Below, one piece after another: positions 35,909 through 45,958 of a stretch of DNA of 64,000 bases; the first letter of the stretch is position 1; every line of letters begins with the position of its first letter. The notes beneath the pieces are model-generated. The model saw nothing but the letters and a program-made list of their open reading frames with translations, was not told the DNA's origin and did no database searches. A program made the position numbers and the translations under genes. Source of the stretch: Desulfatibacillum alkenivorans DSM 16219 (lineage in GTDB: Bacteria; Desulfobacterota; Desulfobacteria; Desulfobacterales; Desulfatibacillaceae); assembly GCF_900142135.1 (NCBI RefSeq), contig NZ_FQZU01000017.1, positions 1 through 64,000 of the forward strand. Reading direction: 5' to 3'.

Positions 35909-36309
35909 ACGTCCTCTGGTGAGCGCCTTTTAGGCGTGCAGGGTGCGCTTTGAGCAGGGCAAGCCCTGAAGCTACACTGAAACTTCATCCCCGAAGATCA
36001 TATACAACAGCGCCGCACGGCTTGCCGCGCTTATCCTTTGGGTGGCCCAGGCAATGAGTGTATTGCCTGGGTTGCGCGGCGCCAAAAGGCGCGGTCTGGA
36101 AAGTGTTTAGAAATTACAAAAGGTCGGCGGGCGGATGGACTTGATGAAACCTATGTTTCCAAGCGGATGAAAACTTGCCGAACGGGCGCCCATTTTTAGT
36201 CTATCGTTAATGGGAATCCAATTACTCTGACTTCCTCAGTAATGTCTTCAAGCGAAGGTCTCTATTCCGCGCCTAATTCGCAATCCGTCCTCACAACCAC
36301 TATATTGTT
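35909..36309. other. Gene-free convergent intergenic region with hairpin repeat copy III
   Basis: This 401-base space between convergent genes holds the hairpin repeat at 36011-36135 and a GCAGGGCAAGCCCTGAAGCTACAC motif (about 35938-35977) similar to sequence near 24476-24502. No terminator with a convincing T-run was found for either side. Confidence 0.5.
36011..36135. repeat. Hairpin repeat element, copy III
   Basis: CGGCTTGCCGCGC at the left, hairpin CCCAGGCAAT/ATTGCCTGGG (36047-36070), TTGCgcgGC, AAAAGGCGCGGTCTGGAAAG and GGTCGGCGGGCGGA. The flanks match copies I and II while the hairpin stem has a different, still complementary, sequence. No clear right-end inverted module is present here. 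Confidence 0.65.
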
Positions 36310-38271
36310 CTAATACGCCAACCTTCCCAAGGACTTGAGAATCAATGCGAAGCCCATGGCGAACATGCCGGTGAGGCCCATGCCGCAGGAGAACCCGGCC
36401 AATAAGACCGGCGCGTATTGCCGCCAGGATTTTCCGTACTTCTTGAGGAAGAAAAATCGTCCCAGCAAGGCGCCCGCCACTTCCAAAAGCATGCCGTGGG
36501 GCGTGCTCTGCCCCAAACCGCGGACCACGCCGTAAATCAGCATGATGGGCAATCCGAACAGCATGAGCAAAAAGTAGGTCAGCACGCCGAATCCCATGCC
36601 CGCCGCCACATACTCTCCACGCAAGGCCTGAAAAAACAGGGAGTTGCCTTCCAGGGTGGAAGTCTGCATCAACAGGGAGTTCAGGGCCTGCAAATGCCAC
36701 AACTCCTGAGCGTAAGGATAGCTGGAGGACGGAATGGGCGCCAGCCTCCATATGAACTGGGAGAACAGCAGGCTGGCGATGATCACCACCGGAAAGACCA
36801 CGATTTCCGCCTTGATGATTCCCCGCAGACTGGTTCCGGTCAGTTCGATCTGCCGGAAATGCACGGTGGCCTCGCCGTAGTTGTGGATGGGGATGGGCGC
36901 GTACCAGATTTCTATGCCCGAATATCCGAAAAAGCGGGCGCCGGCGATAAAACTGGCCTCCCGCACCAGGGGCAGGCTGACGAACTGGCCTGCAATGCCC
37001 TCCATCCGGGCTGAGACGTACGACACCACGGGAGTGTATATAAACCCGTAGGCCAGGAAGAATATCCACGGAAAGGTCGGCACCAGCCATACGCACAAAA
37101 GCACGTAGGCCAGGGTGGAGAACACGTAGATCCCCAGGGATATGTAAATGCTGAAATCCCCCCTGCCTTCGGGCGGGTGCAAAAGGTTTTTCCACGCCCC
37201 TCTCTCGCCCGGCGCCTTCTTGCCAAAGGAGCGCACCACGTGCCAGACGCCCACGGCGGCGATGGCCAACCCCAGGCCGATGCCGAAGCTCATGTAAAAA
37301 TCGAAATTATTGGCGAACACCGTATCCACCGTGCCCATGCCAGGATGCCACCGATGCAGGATGCCCACGGAATGGAGAATCGGATTCAGGATGACCGTGA
37401 TGATCAGACCCACAAGCCCGCCGATCACCGCCCAGAACGGCAGCACCATGCCGATGAAAATCAGCCCGATATCCAACTGGATGCCGGTGGCAACAGCGGG
37501 CAGGACTTGCTCGGTATAGCCGGTCAGCTCCACCCAGGGGATGGGAATCAACCGGATGGACTTGGCGAAAAGCAGGCCCGAGACTATGGGCAAAAGCACG
37601 TAGATGGCGCCGAAGCCCAGGCCGATCATGCCGCCTATGGAAAAGACCCGCCATTTCCAGCTTGTCTTGCGGTCTTCGGTGGATTCGGCCAGAGCCATGG
37701 TTCCCAAAGCCCCAACGGGCGCCATGGGGAAAGGCAGCTTTTCCACGTCGGAAGTGATGCGGTACAGGGTGTACCCCAGGCCGAAGTGGTCGATGCGTTG
37801 AATCAGTTGGGCGCCGGCCAGCAGCAGAATGGGCGTCAGCCAGTCCCTATGGAAAAAGGTGCGCTCCACCAGAGAGGAGGAATCGGGTCCGGGCGCCACC
37901 CAGCTTGGGATGTATTCCACCAGACCGAGCATGCGGGCCGCGTCGGACTGCACCAGGTATTGGCTCCACAAAAGCCCTTGGAAAGGCGACGCCAGGGCTG
38001 CTCCCGCCATGTAGTATAAGAGAAAAACCTCCTGCTGCTTAAGCTCGGTGTAGGAGCGTTTGGCGATTTCCGCAAACAGGATGATGGTCACCCACCGGGC
38101 CGCCGGTCCTATGCCCGTGCCGATGACCAGTTGCAGGTACATGCTTCCGGGCATCATGAGGAAGCCAATGAAGATGGCGCCCACAATGGTTTTCCAGTCA
38201 AAGCCCTCTTCAAAGTGGGAGGGAGGCTTTAACAAATCCCGATATTCTTGTAATTCTTTGTCCTCGTACAT
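36310..38271 (-). CDS. Large polytopic membrane transport protein (OPT/DUF6785-like)
   Basis: A 653-residue protein with 14 or so hydrophobic helices and few charged loops, resembling the second gene upstream (38284-40293) in size and style. Segments such as GAIFIGFLMMPGSMYLQLVIG and FGLPIMLIYGVVRGLGQSTPHG recall oligopeptide/metal-siderophore (OPT)-like transporters, but I cannot assign a substrate. It is the last gene of a five-gene minus-strand operon with FtsX/ABC components, 12 bases after the neighbouring membrane protein. Confidence 0.7.
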   Translation of the reverse strand: MYEDKELQEYRDLLKPPSHFEEGFDWKTIVGAIFIGFLMMPGSMYLQLVIGTGIGPAARWVTIILFAEIAKRSYTELKQQEVFLLYYMAGAALASPFQGLLWSQYLVQSDAARMLGLVEYIPSWVAPGPDSSSLVERTFFHRDWLTPILLLAGAQLIQRIDHFGLGYTLYRITSDVEKLPFPMAPVGALGTMALAESTEDRKTSWKWRVFSIGGMIGLGFGAIYVLLPIVSGLLFAKSIRLIPIPWVELTGYTEQVLPAVATGIQLDIGLIFIGMVLPFWAVIGGLVGLIITVILNPILHSVGILHRWHPGMGTVDTVFANNFDFYMSFGIGLGLAIAAVGVWHVVRSFGKKAPGERGAWKNLLHPPEGRGDFSIYISLGIYVFSTLAYVLLCVWLVPTFPWIFFLAYGFIYTPVVSYVSARMEGIAGQFVSLPLVREASFIAGARFFGYSGIEIWYAPIPIHNYGEATVHFRQIELTGTSLRGIIKAEIVVFPVVIIASLLFSQFIWRLAPIPSSSYPYAQELWHLQALNSLLMQTSTLEGNSLFFQALRGEYVAAGMGFGVLTYFLLMLFGLPIMLIYGVVRGLGQSTPHGMLLEVAGALLGRFFFLKKYGKSWRQYAPVLLAGFSCGMGLTGMFAMGFALILKSLGRLAY

Positions 38272-38283
38272 TACCCGCAGCCT

Positions 38284-40293
38284 TTAGTTGTATAGGACCA
38301 TGTAGCTGGAATCTCCGAACAGCCCGACAATCGCCCAGATCCCGCCCATGACAAAATCTCCGATGATCAATCCCATAAAGAACAAACGCAGCTTATTGAA
38401 CAACTTGACCCCGCCGTACCGCATGCACAGGGAGTTGGCCAGCCAGCCCACGAAAAAGCTGAACCACAGGACTTTCATGGCCGAGCTGTATGCGGTCAAA
38501 TATCCAATGGGGTGGATGGGCCACCAATAAAAGCGATGGTAGCAGACCACCAGAATCAGCATGACCACAGCGCCCAGGATGGAGAAAAAATGCACCCAGC
38601 GGCCCGGATCCGGGGGCGACTCCACCAGAGTCTGGACATTCTGCAGGGCGGCCAGGGTCGTCCTTGTGGCCCAGTCCAATTGCAGTTCGCGAATGCCGAA
38701 CTTATAGCACAGGGCCAGCATGGAGATAAAGGACACCGCCACGGCCAGGATAATAGTCACGGTCATGCCCAGTAGAAACATGTTGGGCCTGCCCGCCCTT
38801 TTGCTGATCTTGCTTGCGTGAAACAGGGAGGGCATGAGCGATTCCCTGAGATCCAAAAACAGGACCTTTTGGCTCACTCCGGCGAGTAACACGCCCACCT
38901 TGCTGAAAAACTGAGGCCCGAAAAAGGACATCATGCCGTCCAAAGGCGCCATGGTCAGGGAAAAATAAGCCACGCCGCCCTGGCAAATAATCCGGCTGGC
39001 AACCAGCATGATCATAAAAAAGGCGCCTATGACCAAAAAGCTCACAATCAGAGGCATGCCAAAATACCAGTTCCACAAGGTCAGCGCCGCGTATCCGATT
39101 ACAAAGCCCCAAAAAGCCAGGCGGGTGGAGAACCATTCCGCTCCGGACCATTCCACGGGTTTACGCCCGAAGGCCTCCCGGACTACGTCGGCCAAATGCC
39201 TGCGCGCCAGCCATAAAATAAACAAGAAAAAGATCCCGTAGGCTCCCAGCATCTGGGTTTCCTCCGGCCTGGTGATGTTGGGGCCGAAGGTCACGCCCAG
39301 GGCCGCGGCCGGAATGTTCAGGCCGAACAGGCTCAAGGCGCCGATGAACAATCCGCCCAGGATGAAGAAGAACCAGAAGGAGAATGATATCTGCCTGGAA
39401 GCCAGAAACGCGAACCCGATATAAGCCGGAAACAAATGAATCTTTAACTTATGAAATGCGGAGAACAGCCCGTATTTGGGAAAGTACGGCCCGGCCAGAA
39501 TCAGCGTGGGAATGTCGGGCACCGATGGATAATAAAAATGCAGCCCGTTTAAAATATGCAGAAAAACCGGAATGCACAATCCCGCCAGCAAATACGGATT
39601 GCCGAAAAATCCGCCCAGGCTCTTGGTTTGCACGGCCTCTTCCATGGCCAGGGGAACCTGAAGCAGCGGGAAGTTCATGCGCTCGTTGTCCACCCATTGC
39701 CTGGCGAAAATGTTCACCATGCAAAGCATGACAAAATAGCTGAGCAGGATGAACACGCTCCAGGTTATGAGGGGCGCGGCCCAGGCGGACCAGGGGATGT
39801 TTTTGATCAACTCCATCCACCCCATGTCCCTGCCGCCGTCCAGGCCGTTGTACAGCAATTGAACGGCGTCCGGGTTTTGGGGATACCACGACTTGGGCAG
39901 CAAGGGGTGGAGCGTTTCGGCCCATCTGTTGCCGGCCGTGGCGAAGTGGTACGGTGCGGTCATGTTGATGAAAAAGGTGCGCACCAATCCGGTGTAGGCG
40001 ATGCCCGAAACCAGGGCCATTAAAATCCAGGAAACCAGCAACTCCATGCCGGTGAGGATCTCCCGGCCGATCAGTTTGGCCAGGGCGTAGGCGACGAGAG
40101 TCAGAATCAAAAAGGCGCAAAAGGGCGCCAGGGGAAAATGCCCCCCGCCCAAGGGCGTGCCCTGCAGATAGACGTTGTTGTACGGCGTTACCGCGCAAAT
40201 AACCAGAGCCAGCACGGACCCCAGGATCACCGCTCTTTTTCTTATGCTCCGGCTTTGCGACCGGGGTTGTATTTCATTGCTTTCCAAGGTCAC
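38284..40293 (-). CDS. Large polytopic membrane protein (DUF6785/DUF6784-like)
   Basis: A 669-residue membrane protein with roughly 14 helices; the start is GTG, overlapping the stop of the giant fusion gene (TAGTG), so it is translationally coupled to it. It begins SIRKRAVILGSVLALVICAVTPYNNVYLQ and ends with SYMVLYN. The pattern recalls bacterial DUF6785-type membrane proteins of unknown function, but this rests on memory of the family and not on a signature. It pairs with the 653-residue protein downstream; the two probably form one membrane assembly. Confidence 0.65.
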   Translation of the reverse strand: MTLESNEIQPRSQSRSIRKRAVILGSVLALVICAVTPYNNVYLQGTPLGGGHFPLAPFCAFLILTLVAYALAKLIGREILTGMELLVSWILMALVSGIAYTGLVRTFFINMTAPYHFATAGNRWAETLHPLLPKSWYPQNPDAVQLLYNGLDGGRDMGWMELIKNIPWSAWAAPLITWSVFILLSYFVMLCMVNIFARQWVDNERMNFPLLQVPLAMEEAVQTKSLGGFFGNPYLLAGLCIPVFLHILNGLHFYYPSVPDIPTLILAGPYFPKYGLFSAFHKLKIHLFPAYIGFAFLASRQISFSFWFFFILGGLFIGALSLFGLNIPAAALGVTFGPNITRPEETQMLGAYGIFFLFILWLARRHLADVVREAFGRKPVEWSGAEWFSTRLAFWGFVIGYAALTLWNWYFGMPLIVSFLVIGAFFMIMLVASRIICQGGVAYFSLTMAPLDGMMSFFGPQFFSKVGVLLAGVSQKVLFLDLRESLMPSLFHASKISKRAGRPNMFLLGMTVTIILAVAVSFISMLALCYKFGIRELQLDWATRTTLAALQNVQTLVESPPDPGRWVHFFSILGAVVMLILVVCYHRFYWWPIHPIGYLTAYSSAMKVLWFSFFVGWLANSLCMRYGGVKLFNKLRLFFMGLIIGDFVMGGIWAIVGLFGDSSYMVLYN

Positions 40294-43200
40294 TATTCAT
40301 CCGCCGATCGAGAGTTCATGGCATTGTTCAGGATGTCCGTATACCGGATTTTTTCCTCCGGAGTCAGGGACCTCCACACCAAAAGCTGTTTGCGTAACTG
40401 GTTGACGAAAACCTTGTTGATGCGCTTCCAGGCATTGGTCTCCCCCGCTTCCCTGGTGAGGACGGTGCGGATTTCCAGGAAATAAGGATCGTCTTCGGAA
40501 GGCGCCATATAAATGTCCACCCGCTGCATGATGCCGAAGTCAAATGGCGCCAGCCAGGCTTTGACCTTTAAGTGCAGGCAGTGGCGCTTTTCGCACTGGT
40601 TTTCCGTACATAAAATGGGAACGGCGTCCGCGGTAAAATCCATGAATTGGCAATGGGGCGCCACTTCCATTTTGTTGGTGGAAAAAATCCCATGGGACAC
40701 GTCCTGGTACGAGGCGAAATAATCGGCGATAAACCCCCCGATGCCTTGCACCTCGTCATACCGAATCAGCACGGGCATGGATACGTTGATGACGTTCTTT
40801 TCCGCGTCCGGCAAACTCCAGGAGCGATTGACGTCCGGGATGGCGATGCGTGCGGCCACCCTGGAGGGGTAGATTACTGAAATCAGGACCACGGCGAAGA
40901 CCAGAATCATGGCCGCCACGCCCGCAAGGGAGGAGTAATTGACCGTCAGCCCGGCCCATAGGGACGTGCCTGAAAACAAGGCCGCTGCGGTCTGGGCCAC
41001 GACGTAGCCCAGGACCACCGATATGACGGCGAAAGCCATGGACTCCGCTACGAACAAGAAGGCTACATGAGAAGGCGCCAGGCCCACGGAAGTGTATATG
41101 CCGATCTCGCGCTTGCGTTCATAAACCGTGCCGATCATGGTGTTCAACACGATAAGCGCCGCAATGATGATGGGAATGGCGATGTTGGGCACTCCGCTGT
41201 AGCTCAACGTGTCGCTGGCGTGATACACGAACACGCCTTTGGGCTCGCCTAAAAAGATGGAGAGCTTGAACCGGTCCACCAGCTTGGCCGCGGTTTTCTT
41301 GACGTCCACCCCTTTGGCCGGTTTGAACGCAATACCCTTCAGGCCCCCGCCCATGGCCATGACCGTGGTGTGAGGCATGATAACCGTCAGGTTGGGCTCC
41401 ACATGCTGATACCTGCTTTGGAAGGCTTTAACGTCCTCGCCGGACTCCAGGGCGGCGGCTTCCACCTCGCTCATCTGGGCGGAAATCTCCCCGGGAAAAT
41501 ACACGGGAGTCAGCATTTCATCGTCCAGGTCCCGTCTTTCCTCCAAAATCCGGCTTGAAAACACGCCGGCCACGTCAAAGGGCTCGCCCCACAGGGTCAC
41601 GGCGCCGGTTGGATTTTTCGGATCAATGTCCAGGGCTTCGGCCATACGCTCCGGAAGCAGGACGGCATGGGAGTCGTTTTCATCCAGCCAACGGCCTCCA
41701 ACAAGCTCCTTGCCAATGCCGGTAACCTCGGGCTCCGTGCTTGCAAGGCCCACCAGTCCGGCGGCCGCAAACACCTTTTCTCCGCGCCGCACCGTAATGT
41801 GCAACGGCCGGGTTTTATCCTCCACCTCCAGCCAGACGCGGGGGGCGGAGACTCCCTTTCCGGCCAGTGCGTCCCGAAGAGTTTCCCGGGCTTCCGGCGG
41901 CAGGTCCCGCCAGTTGATATTTTTTAGCAGCAGCCCGTTATATGGCGCCGTATCCATGAACAGGCGCGAAAAGCTGTATCGCAGGCTTTGTATGGAGGTG
42001 AAGCTCATGATGGTGAAAGTCAGGATGATTAGGGTGATGCAGGTGAAGGTAGTCCTTAACCTGCGCCTTCTCAGATTGCTGACTCCCAGGAAAAAGGCCG
42101 CGGAAAAAGCCTGCCAGCGCCCCATTTCAGCCGCACGCACGTGGCTGGCCCGTTTTTGCAGCAAGGTCATTTCCTCTTCAAAACGGAAGAAGATAATCAG
42201 GCTGACCACCAGAGACAAGCCGATAATGAAAAAGGCCAGAACCACAACCATGGGGCTGTAGGCAAGCTGGAAGGCCGGATGCACTTTGTATATGACGAAA
42301 ATCAGGGCCGCCAGGATCGCCATAAAAGCGATAATCCGGCGATGGATGTCGGCGAAGGAAAATAAAAGCCGTTCCATGCAAAAGGCGAATGGCACGAACA
42401 GGGCGATGTAAAACAACACGCCGAAAAGCACGTCCTTTTGAGTCTTTTCCACGTCGTCATAAACCCTGCTGGCAAGAGCCCAGGATTTTTTAGCCGACTC
42501 GTAGGCCCTGGCGTATTGCTTGGATTTCAGAAACTGCTTGGAACTATCCAGCGCAGCGGTTCCGTCGTCCATGAGCTCCCGCAGCTTGTCGTTGTAAATG
42601 CCGTGGCTTTCCAAGCTGTCGATGCGCGGCCCTAAAAGCGCCCACATGTCCTTGGCCGCCTGCTGCTCGGTATTCAGGATGACATCCTGATCGTCCACGG
42701 AAAAGCCCACGCCCTCGGGCGCGCCTTCCGTGGCGTTGGTCAGGACCAGCTTTTTCTTGAGCACCGTGTCCGACAAGGTGAGCTTGAACCGGGACTGGGG
42801 CGGCATGAATATGGAGGCCAAAACCGAGGTGCGGGTGTCAATCCGGCTATACCAAAAACGCCTGGGTTCGGCCTCCTGCCTGGCGTCGATCAACTGAATT
42901 TTGGTCATGGGCCAGAAACTGCGCGGTTCCAGCAGGTTGAACAACGTGGTCTGGCGGCAGGAGAACATGATAAGGTCGGTTTCCGCGGATTTTCTGAGAA
43001 CCTTGACCCGGTATGCGTCCTTGCCGGTGGTCTCCTTGTCGATGGCCCAATAAGCCTGGCCGTTCTCGTCAAAGCGGTATCCTTCCAGGATCGCCTTATC
43101 CGTGGAGTGCTTCTTGTCCGCCATGCCCTTTAGCTGAAAATCGCCCAGGGCGTCGGTCATAACGTGGATGATGGAAGGGCCCTGAAAGCAAAGTATGGTG

Positions 43201-45128
43201 GTCTTGGGGGCGGCCTGGTCGGCGAATAGTTCGCCATGACGCATAAATTTTGCGTGGCCCGTGACAGTGGAAAAGCCTAATTTAGGATCTTTTCCGGAAT
43301 GCAATTCGTCGGCGAATGCCAGTTGTTCCAGGACCCCCAAGACCATCTCGGCCTGCTTGGAGGCCGTATTCCAATCCATGTTATCTATCGTATCAAAGGG
43401 CGTCCCCCACATGGGACGGGAATCGTTGATCGTCACAAAACTGGCGCTGGGATATCCGGCCAAAGCTCCCACTTCACCGCTCAAAGCCGGTTTATCTCCA
43501 AACCAGCTTTGCCAGGTGCGCAGCCCGCTGGGCCTGAGCGTATCGGCCAGGGGGTATTCCATGCCATTTTCTTTTAACTTGGCGCCTGCCTTTTGCATGG
43601 CTTTGTCCAGGGTTTTATAGGCGGAAGTCCTGTTGACTCCGTCCTTTAGCGAATAATGCCACCCCTGGCTGAAGCCGCCGGCGCCGTCCCCGTGGCTGGA
43701 AAGATGCAGCGACAAGGCGGAAACCACCTTGTACTCCCCCACCTGTTTTCTGAACGCCCTGGCCGTCTTGATGATCTTGCGCTGCTTGTTGGCGTCCTTG
43801 ACCACGTATTTCAGGTTTTTTTGGGCGGGATTGATTAACGAATGCATCAACTCCCGATCCTGATCGGTCAAATCCTTGTACGGAACCCAAAGCAGGGAGC
43901 GCAAAGCCATGCGCTTTTCCGCCAGCTTGTTGATTTCCTTTTTCTTTTCGTCCTTATTATCGGCCAAACGCAGGCGCATTAGCTTGTTGGATATGGCGTC
44001 CACCTGGGTTTTAAGCTCTTCGGACACCGCGTCGCGCAGGGCGTTGAAGTCTTCCCTGTTGGTCGGGAACTTGTCGGAAAATGCATCCAGGCTTTCCAAA
44101 GCCTTTTCGCCGTCTTCAATGACCTGCTCCAGACGGGCTTTTTCTCCCTTGATGACTTTATTCTTGGTGCACAGGCTCCACCACAACTCCCGGGCGCCGG
44201 CAAGGCCCTGGGCATGCCCGGCGGTGGCTACGAAGAGCACCGAACGGGGCGGCGGATTTTCCTTGAGAATGCGGATCAACTCCAGCAATGCCACGATGCC
44301 GCCGGCCTCATCCGCTCCCGGGGACTTGCCGAATACCAGGGCGGTGCTGTCGTAAAAGGCCTCCACCACCAGGAGCTCCTGCTTGAGGTTCTCGTCGGTT
44401 CCTTTCATGAAACCGTAAATATTCTGCGCCTTGACCTGCTCCCAGGCCATGGATGTTTTCAATTCCGCGTTTTCAGCGGCCAAACCTCTGGGCGCGGATT
44501 CATAATCTCCGAAAACTTCCCGGGCCTCGGCTCTGGTCATCCAGAACCGGGGAAAGTTATAGGGGGTCAGCTCGAATTTTTCCTGGAAAAAAATCTTGGA
44601 CGTGTTGGGATCGCCCACATAGATCAAGGCTTTGGCGCCCAGGGAGGCGGCATTCTGCCAATTCTTGCCCGACTCCATGTCCATGAGCATGATGCAGCCG
44701 GCGACCTTTTTTCCCTGAAGATCCTGCAGCCCGCCTTTTCCGGCGTAGACCACGGGTCCGGAGACTCCGTCTTCAAAGGATTGGGGGGCGATGGCGTTGG
44801 AATAAATGGGATTTAAAGCCACAGGCCGGGAGTCCGCCCCCAAGGAAAGGGAGCTTCCCCTATGCTCCAAAATGGGTACGCGAAAGTCCAGGGATTCTAC
44901 GTCTTCCAGGCCCAAAGCCTTGAACCGTTCGGCAATAAAAGCCGAAGCCTGGACGCAGCCTTCCGAGCCCGTGCTGCGATCTCCCAGAGAGGACAGGTAG
45001 GCGGTGTCTTTCCGCATTCCGTCGTGATCAATGGAAGCCAATCCCGCGCCCGGCAAGCCGAGGCTGATAAGGAAGGCCAGCAGGAGGAGCAATCCTGCAT
45101 AGAATTTATTTGTGTGCATTGGGGGCAT
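40293..45128 (-). CDS. Giant fusion: degenerate M28 peptidase-like domain plus FtsX-type permease
   Basis: A 1611-residue protein with an N-terminal signal peptide (residues about 8-32). Residues about 40-620 look like an M28 (aminopeptidase Y-like) fold with a PA-type insert around 115-215. Most metal ligands appear lost: the expected H-Y-D is AFYDS (258-260), PGADEAGG (270-277) keeps an Asp, and the catalytic E-E of the AEEQGL-type motif is GHAQGL (H305-A306); the final H-T-x-x-D-T is GTPFDT. After a beta-rich region come three helices (about 905-995), then the FtsX/MacB fold: helix LRTTFTCITLIILTFTIMSF, periplasmic domain, three helices with GTVYERKREIGIYTSVG. The last 170 residues (SLPDAEKNVINVS onward) are an unassigned domain. 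Encoded after the ATPase, before the membrane proteins. Confidence 0.85.
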   Translation of the reverse strand: MPPMHTNKFYAGLLLLLAFLISLGLPGAGLASIDHDGMRKDTAYLSSLGDRSTGSEGCVQASAFIAERFKALGLEDVESLDFRVPILEHRGSSLSLGADSRPVALNPIYSNAIAPQSFEDGVSGPVVYAGKGGLQDLQGKKVAGCIMLMDMESGKNWQNAASLGAKALIYVGDPNTSKIFFQEKFELTPYNFPRFWMTRAEAREVFGDYESAPRGLAAENAELKTSMAWEQVKAQNIYGFMKGTDENLKQELLVVEAFYDSTALVFGKSPGADEAGGIVALLELIRILKENPPPRSVLFVATAGHAQGLAGARELWWSLCTKNKVIKGEKARLEQVIEDGEKALESLDAFSDKFPTNREDFNALRDAVSEELKTQVDAISNKLMRLRLADNKDEKKKEINKLAEKRMALRSLLWVPYKDLTDQDRELMHSLINPAQKNLKYVVKDANKQRKIIKTARAFRKQVGEYKVVSALSLHLSSHGDGAGGFSQGWHYSLKDGVNRTSAYKTLDKAMQKAGAKLKENGMEYPLADTLRPSGLRTWQSWFGDKPALSGEVGALAGYPSASFVTINDSRPMWGTPFDTIDNMDWNTASKQAEMVLGVLEQLAFADELHSGKDPKLGFSTVTGHAKFMRHGELFADQAAPKTTILCFQGPSIIHVMTDALGDFQLKGMADKKHSTDKAILEGYRFDENGQAYWAIDKETTGKDAYRVKVLRKSAETDLIMFSCRQTTLFNLLEPRSFWPMTKIQLIDARQEAEPRRFWYSRIDTRTSVLASIFMPPQSRFKLTLSDTVLKKKLVLTNATEGAPEGVGFSVDDQDVILNTEQQAAKDMWALLGPRIDSLESHGIYNDKLRELMDDGTAALDSSKQFLKSKQYARAYESAKKSWALASRVYDDVEKTQKDVLFGVLFYIALFVPFAFCMERLLFSFADIHRRIIAFMAILAALIFVIYKVHPAFQLAYSPMVVVLAFFIIGLSLVVSLIIFFRFEEEMTLLQKRASHVRAAEMGRWQAFSAAFFLGVSNLRRRRLRTTFTCITLIILTFTIMSFTSIQSLRYSFSRLFMDTAPYNGLLLKNINWRDLPPEARETLRDALAGKGVSAPRVWLEVEDKTRPLHITVRRGEKVFAAAGLVGLASTEPEVTGIGKELVGGRWLDENDSHAVLLPERMAEALDIDPKNPTGAVTLWGEPFDVAGVFSSRILEERRDLDDEMLTPVYFPGEISAQMSEVEAAALESGEDVKAFQSRYQHVEPNLTVIMPHTTVMAMGGGLKGIAFKPAKGVDVKKTAAKLVDRFKLSIFLGEPKGVFVYHASDTLSYSGVPNIAIPIIIAALIVLNTMIGTVYERKREIGIYTSVGLAPSHVAFLFVAESMAFAVISVVLGYVVAQTAAALFSGTSLWAGLTVNYSSLAGVAAMILVFAVVLISVIYPSRVAARIAIPDVNRSWSLPDAEKNVINVSMPVLIRYDEVQGIGGFIADYFASYQDVSHGIFSTNKMEVAPHCQFMDFTADAVPILCTENQCEKRHCLHLKVKAWLAPFDFGIMQRVDIYMAPSEDDPYFLEIRTVLTREAGETNAWKRINKVFVNQLRKQLLVWRSLTPEEKIRYTDILNNAMNSRSADE

Positions 45129-45205
45129 ATTTGGTTCAGCTCATCAAGAGAGTGTCATGACCATCATAAAAATCGTTCCGGAGAGAAGCCGCAAATGCCT
45201 ATAAA

Positions 45206-45958
45206 TCAGTGCGTCTCCGCCGCTTCGCGCGTTCCGATCTGTCCTACGGAAATGTTCAGTTCGTCCCGGTTTTCCACTTTGTCCACCAAGCCGTCCCGAA
45301 TCCAGACGACCTGATCCGATACATTGAGCATCTTAAAGTCATGAGTGGCGGAGATGACCGTCACGTTCCGCTCCTGGCTGAGTTTTTTTAGCAGAGCAAT
45401 GATTTCCTCGCCCGTGGACAAGTCCAGGTTGCCCGTGGGCTCATCAGCCAGGATGATGCTGGGGTCGTTGGCCAGGGCTCTGGCCACGGCGACCCGCTGT
45501 TGCTGGCCGCCGGAGAGTTCGTTGGGTTTATGGCTGTATCTGTCGCCCAGGCCCACCAGCTTGAGGAGCTCCATGCCCTTTTCCATGGACGCGCTGCTGG
45601 TCTCGCCGGCGAATGTCATGGGCAGGGTCACGTTTTCCAGGGCGGTCATAACCTGGATCAGATTGAAGGTCTGAAAAATGTAGCCGATTTTACGGCAGCG
45701 CAGCCAGGCCAGCTCATAGGCGTCCAACTGGGCGATGTCCACTTCGTCGATGTAAACCCGGCCCGAAGTGGGTTTGTCCAGCCCGCCTATCATATTAAAC
45801 AGAGTGCTTTTTCCCGAGCCGGAAGGCCCCATGATGGAAATGTAGTTCCCCGTGGCGATCTCCAGGTTGATCCCCTTAAGGGCCTGAACCGTGATTTTGC
45901 CAAGGTTGAAGCTCTTGGTGACTTCCGATACCCTGACCACATTCTCGATATTACTCAA
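45206..45958 (-). CDS. LolD/MacB-type ABC transporter ATPase
   Basis: A 250-residue nucleotide-binding protein: Walker [13 protein letters not shown], signature [15 protein letters not shown], Walker [14 protein letters not shown] and the switch ISATHD. It overlaps the minimal permease by four bases (ATGA) and lies 77 bases before the giant fusion gene. It presumably drives both FtsX-type proteins of this operon, whose substrate is unknown. Confidence 0.93.
   Translation of the reverse strand: MSNIENVVRVSEVTKSFNLGKITVQALKGINLEIATGNYISIMGPSGSGKSTLFNMIGGLDKPTSGRVYIDEVDIAQLDAYELAWLRCRKIGYIFQTFNLIQVMTALENVTLPMTFAGETSSASMEKGMELLKLVGLGDRYSHKPNELSGGQQQRVAVARALANDPSIILADEPTGNLDLSTGEEIIALLKKLSQERNVTVISATHDFKMLNVSDQVVWIRDGLVDKVENRDELNISVGQIGTREAAETH

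Noticed and set aside
36248-37195. Minus-strand frame overlapping the 653-residue membrane protein
   Set aside because: It is arginine-rich shadow coding of the real gene in a shifted frame.
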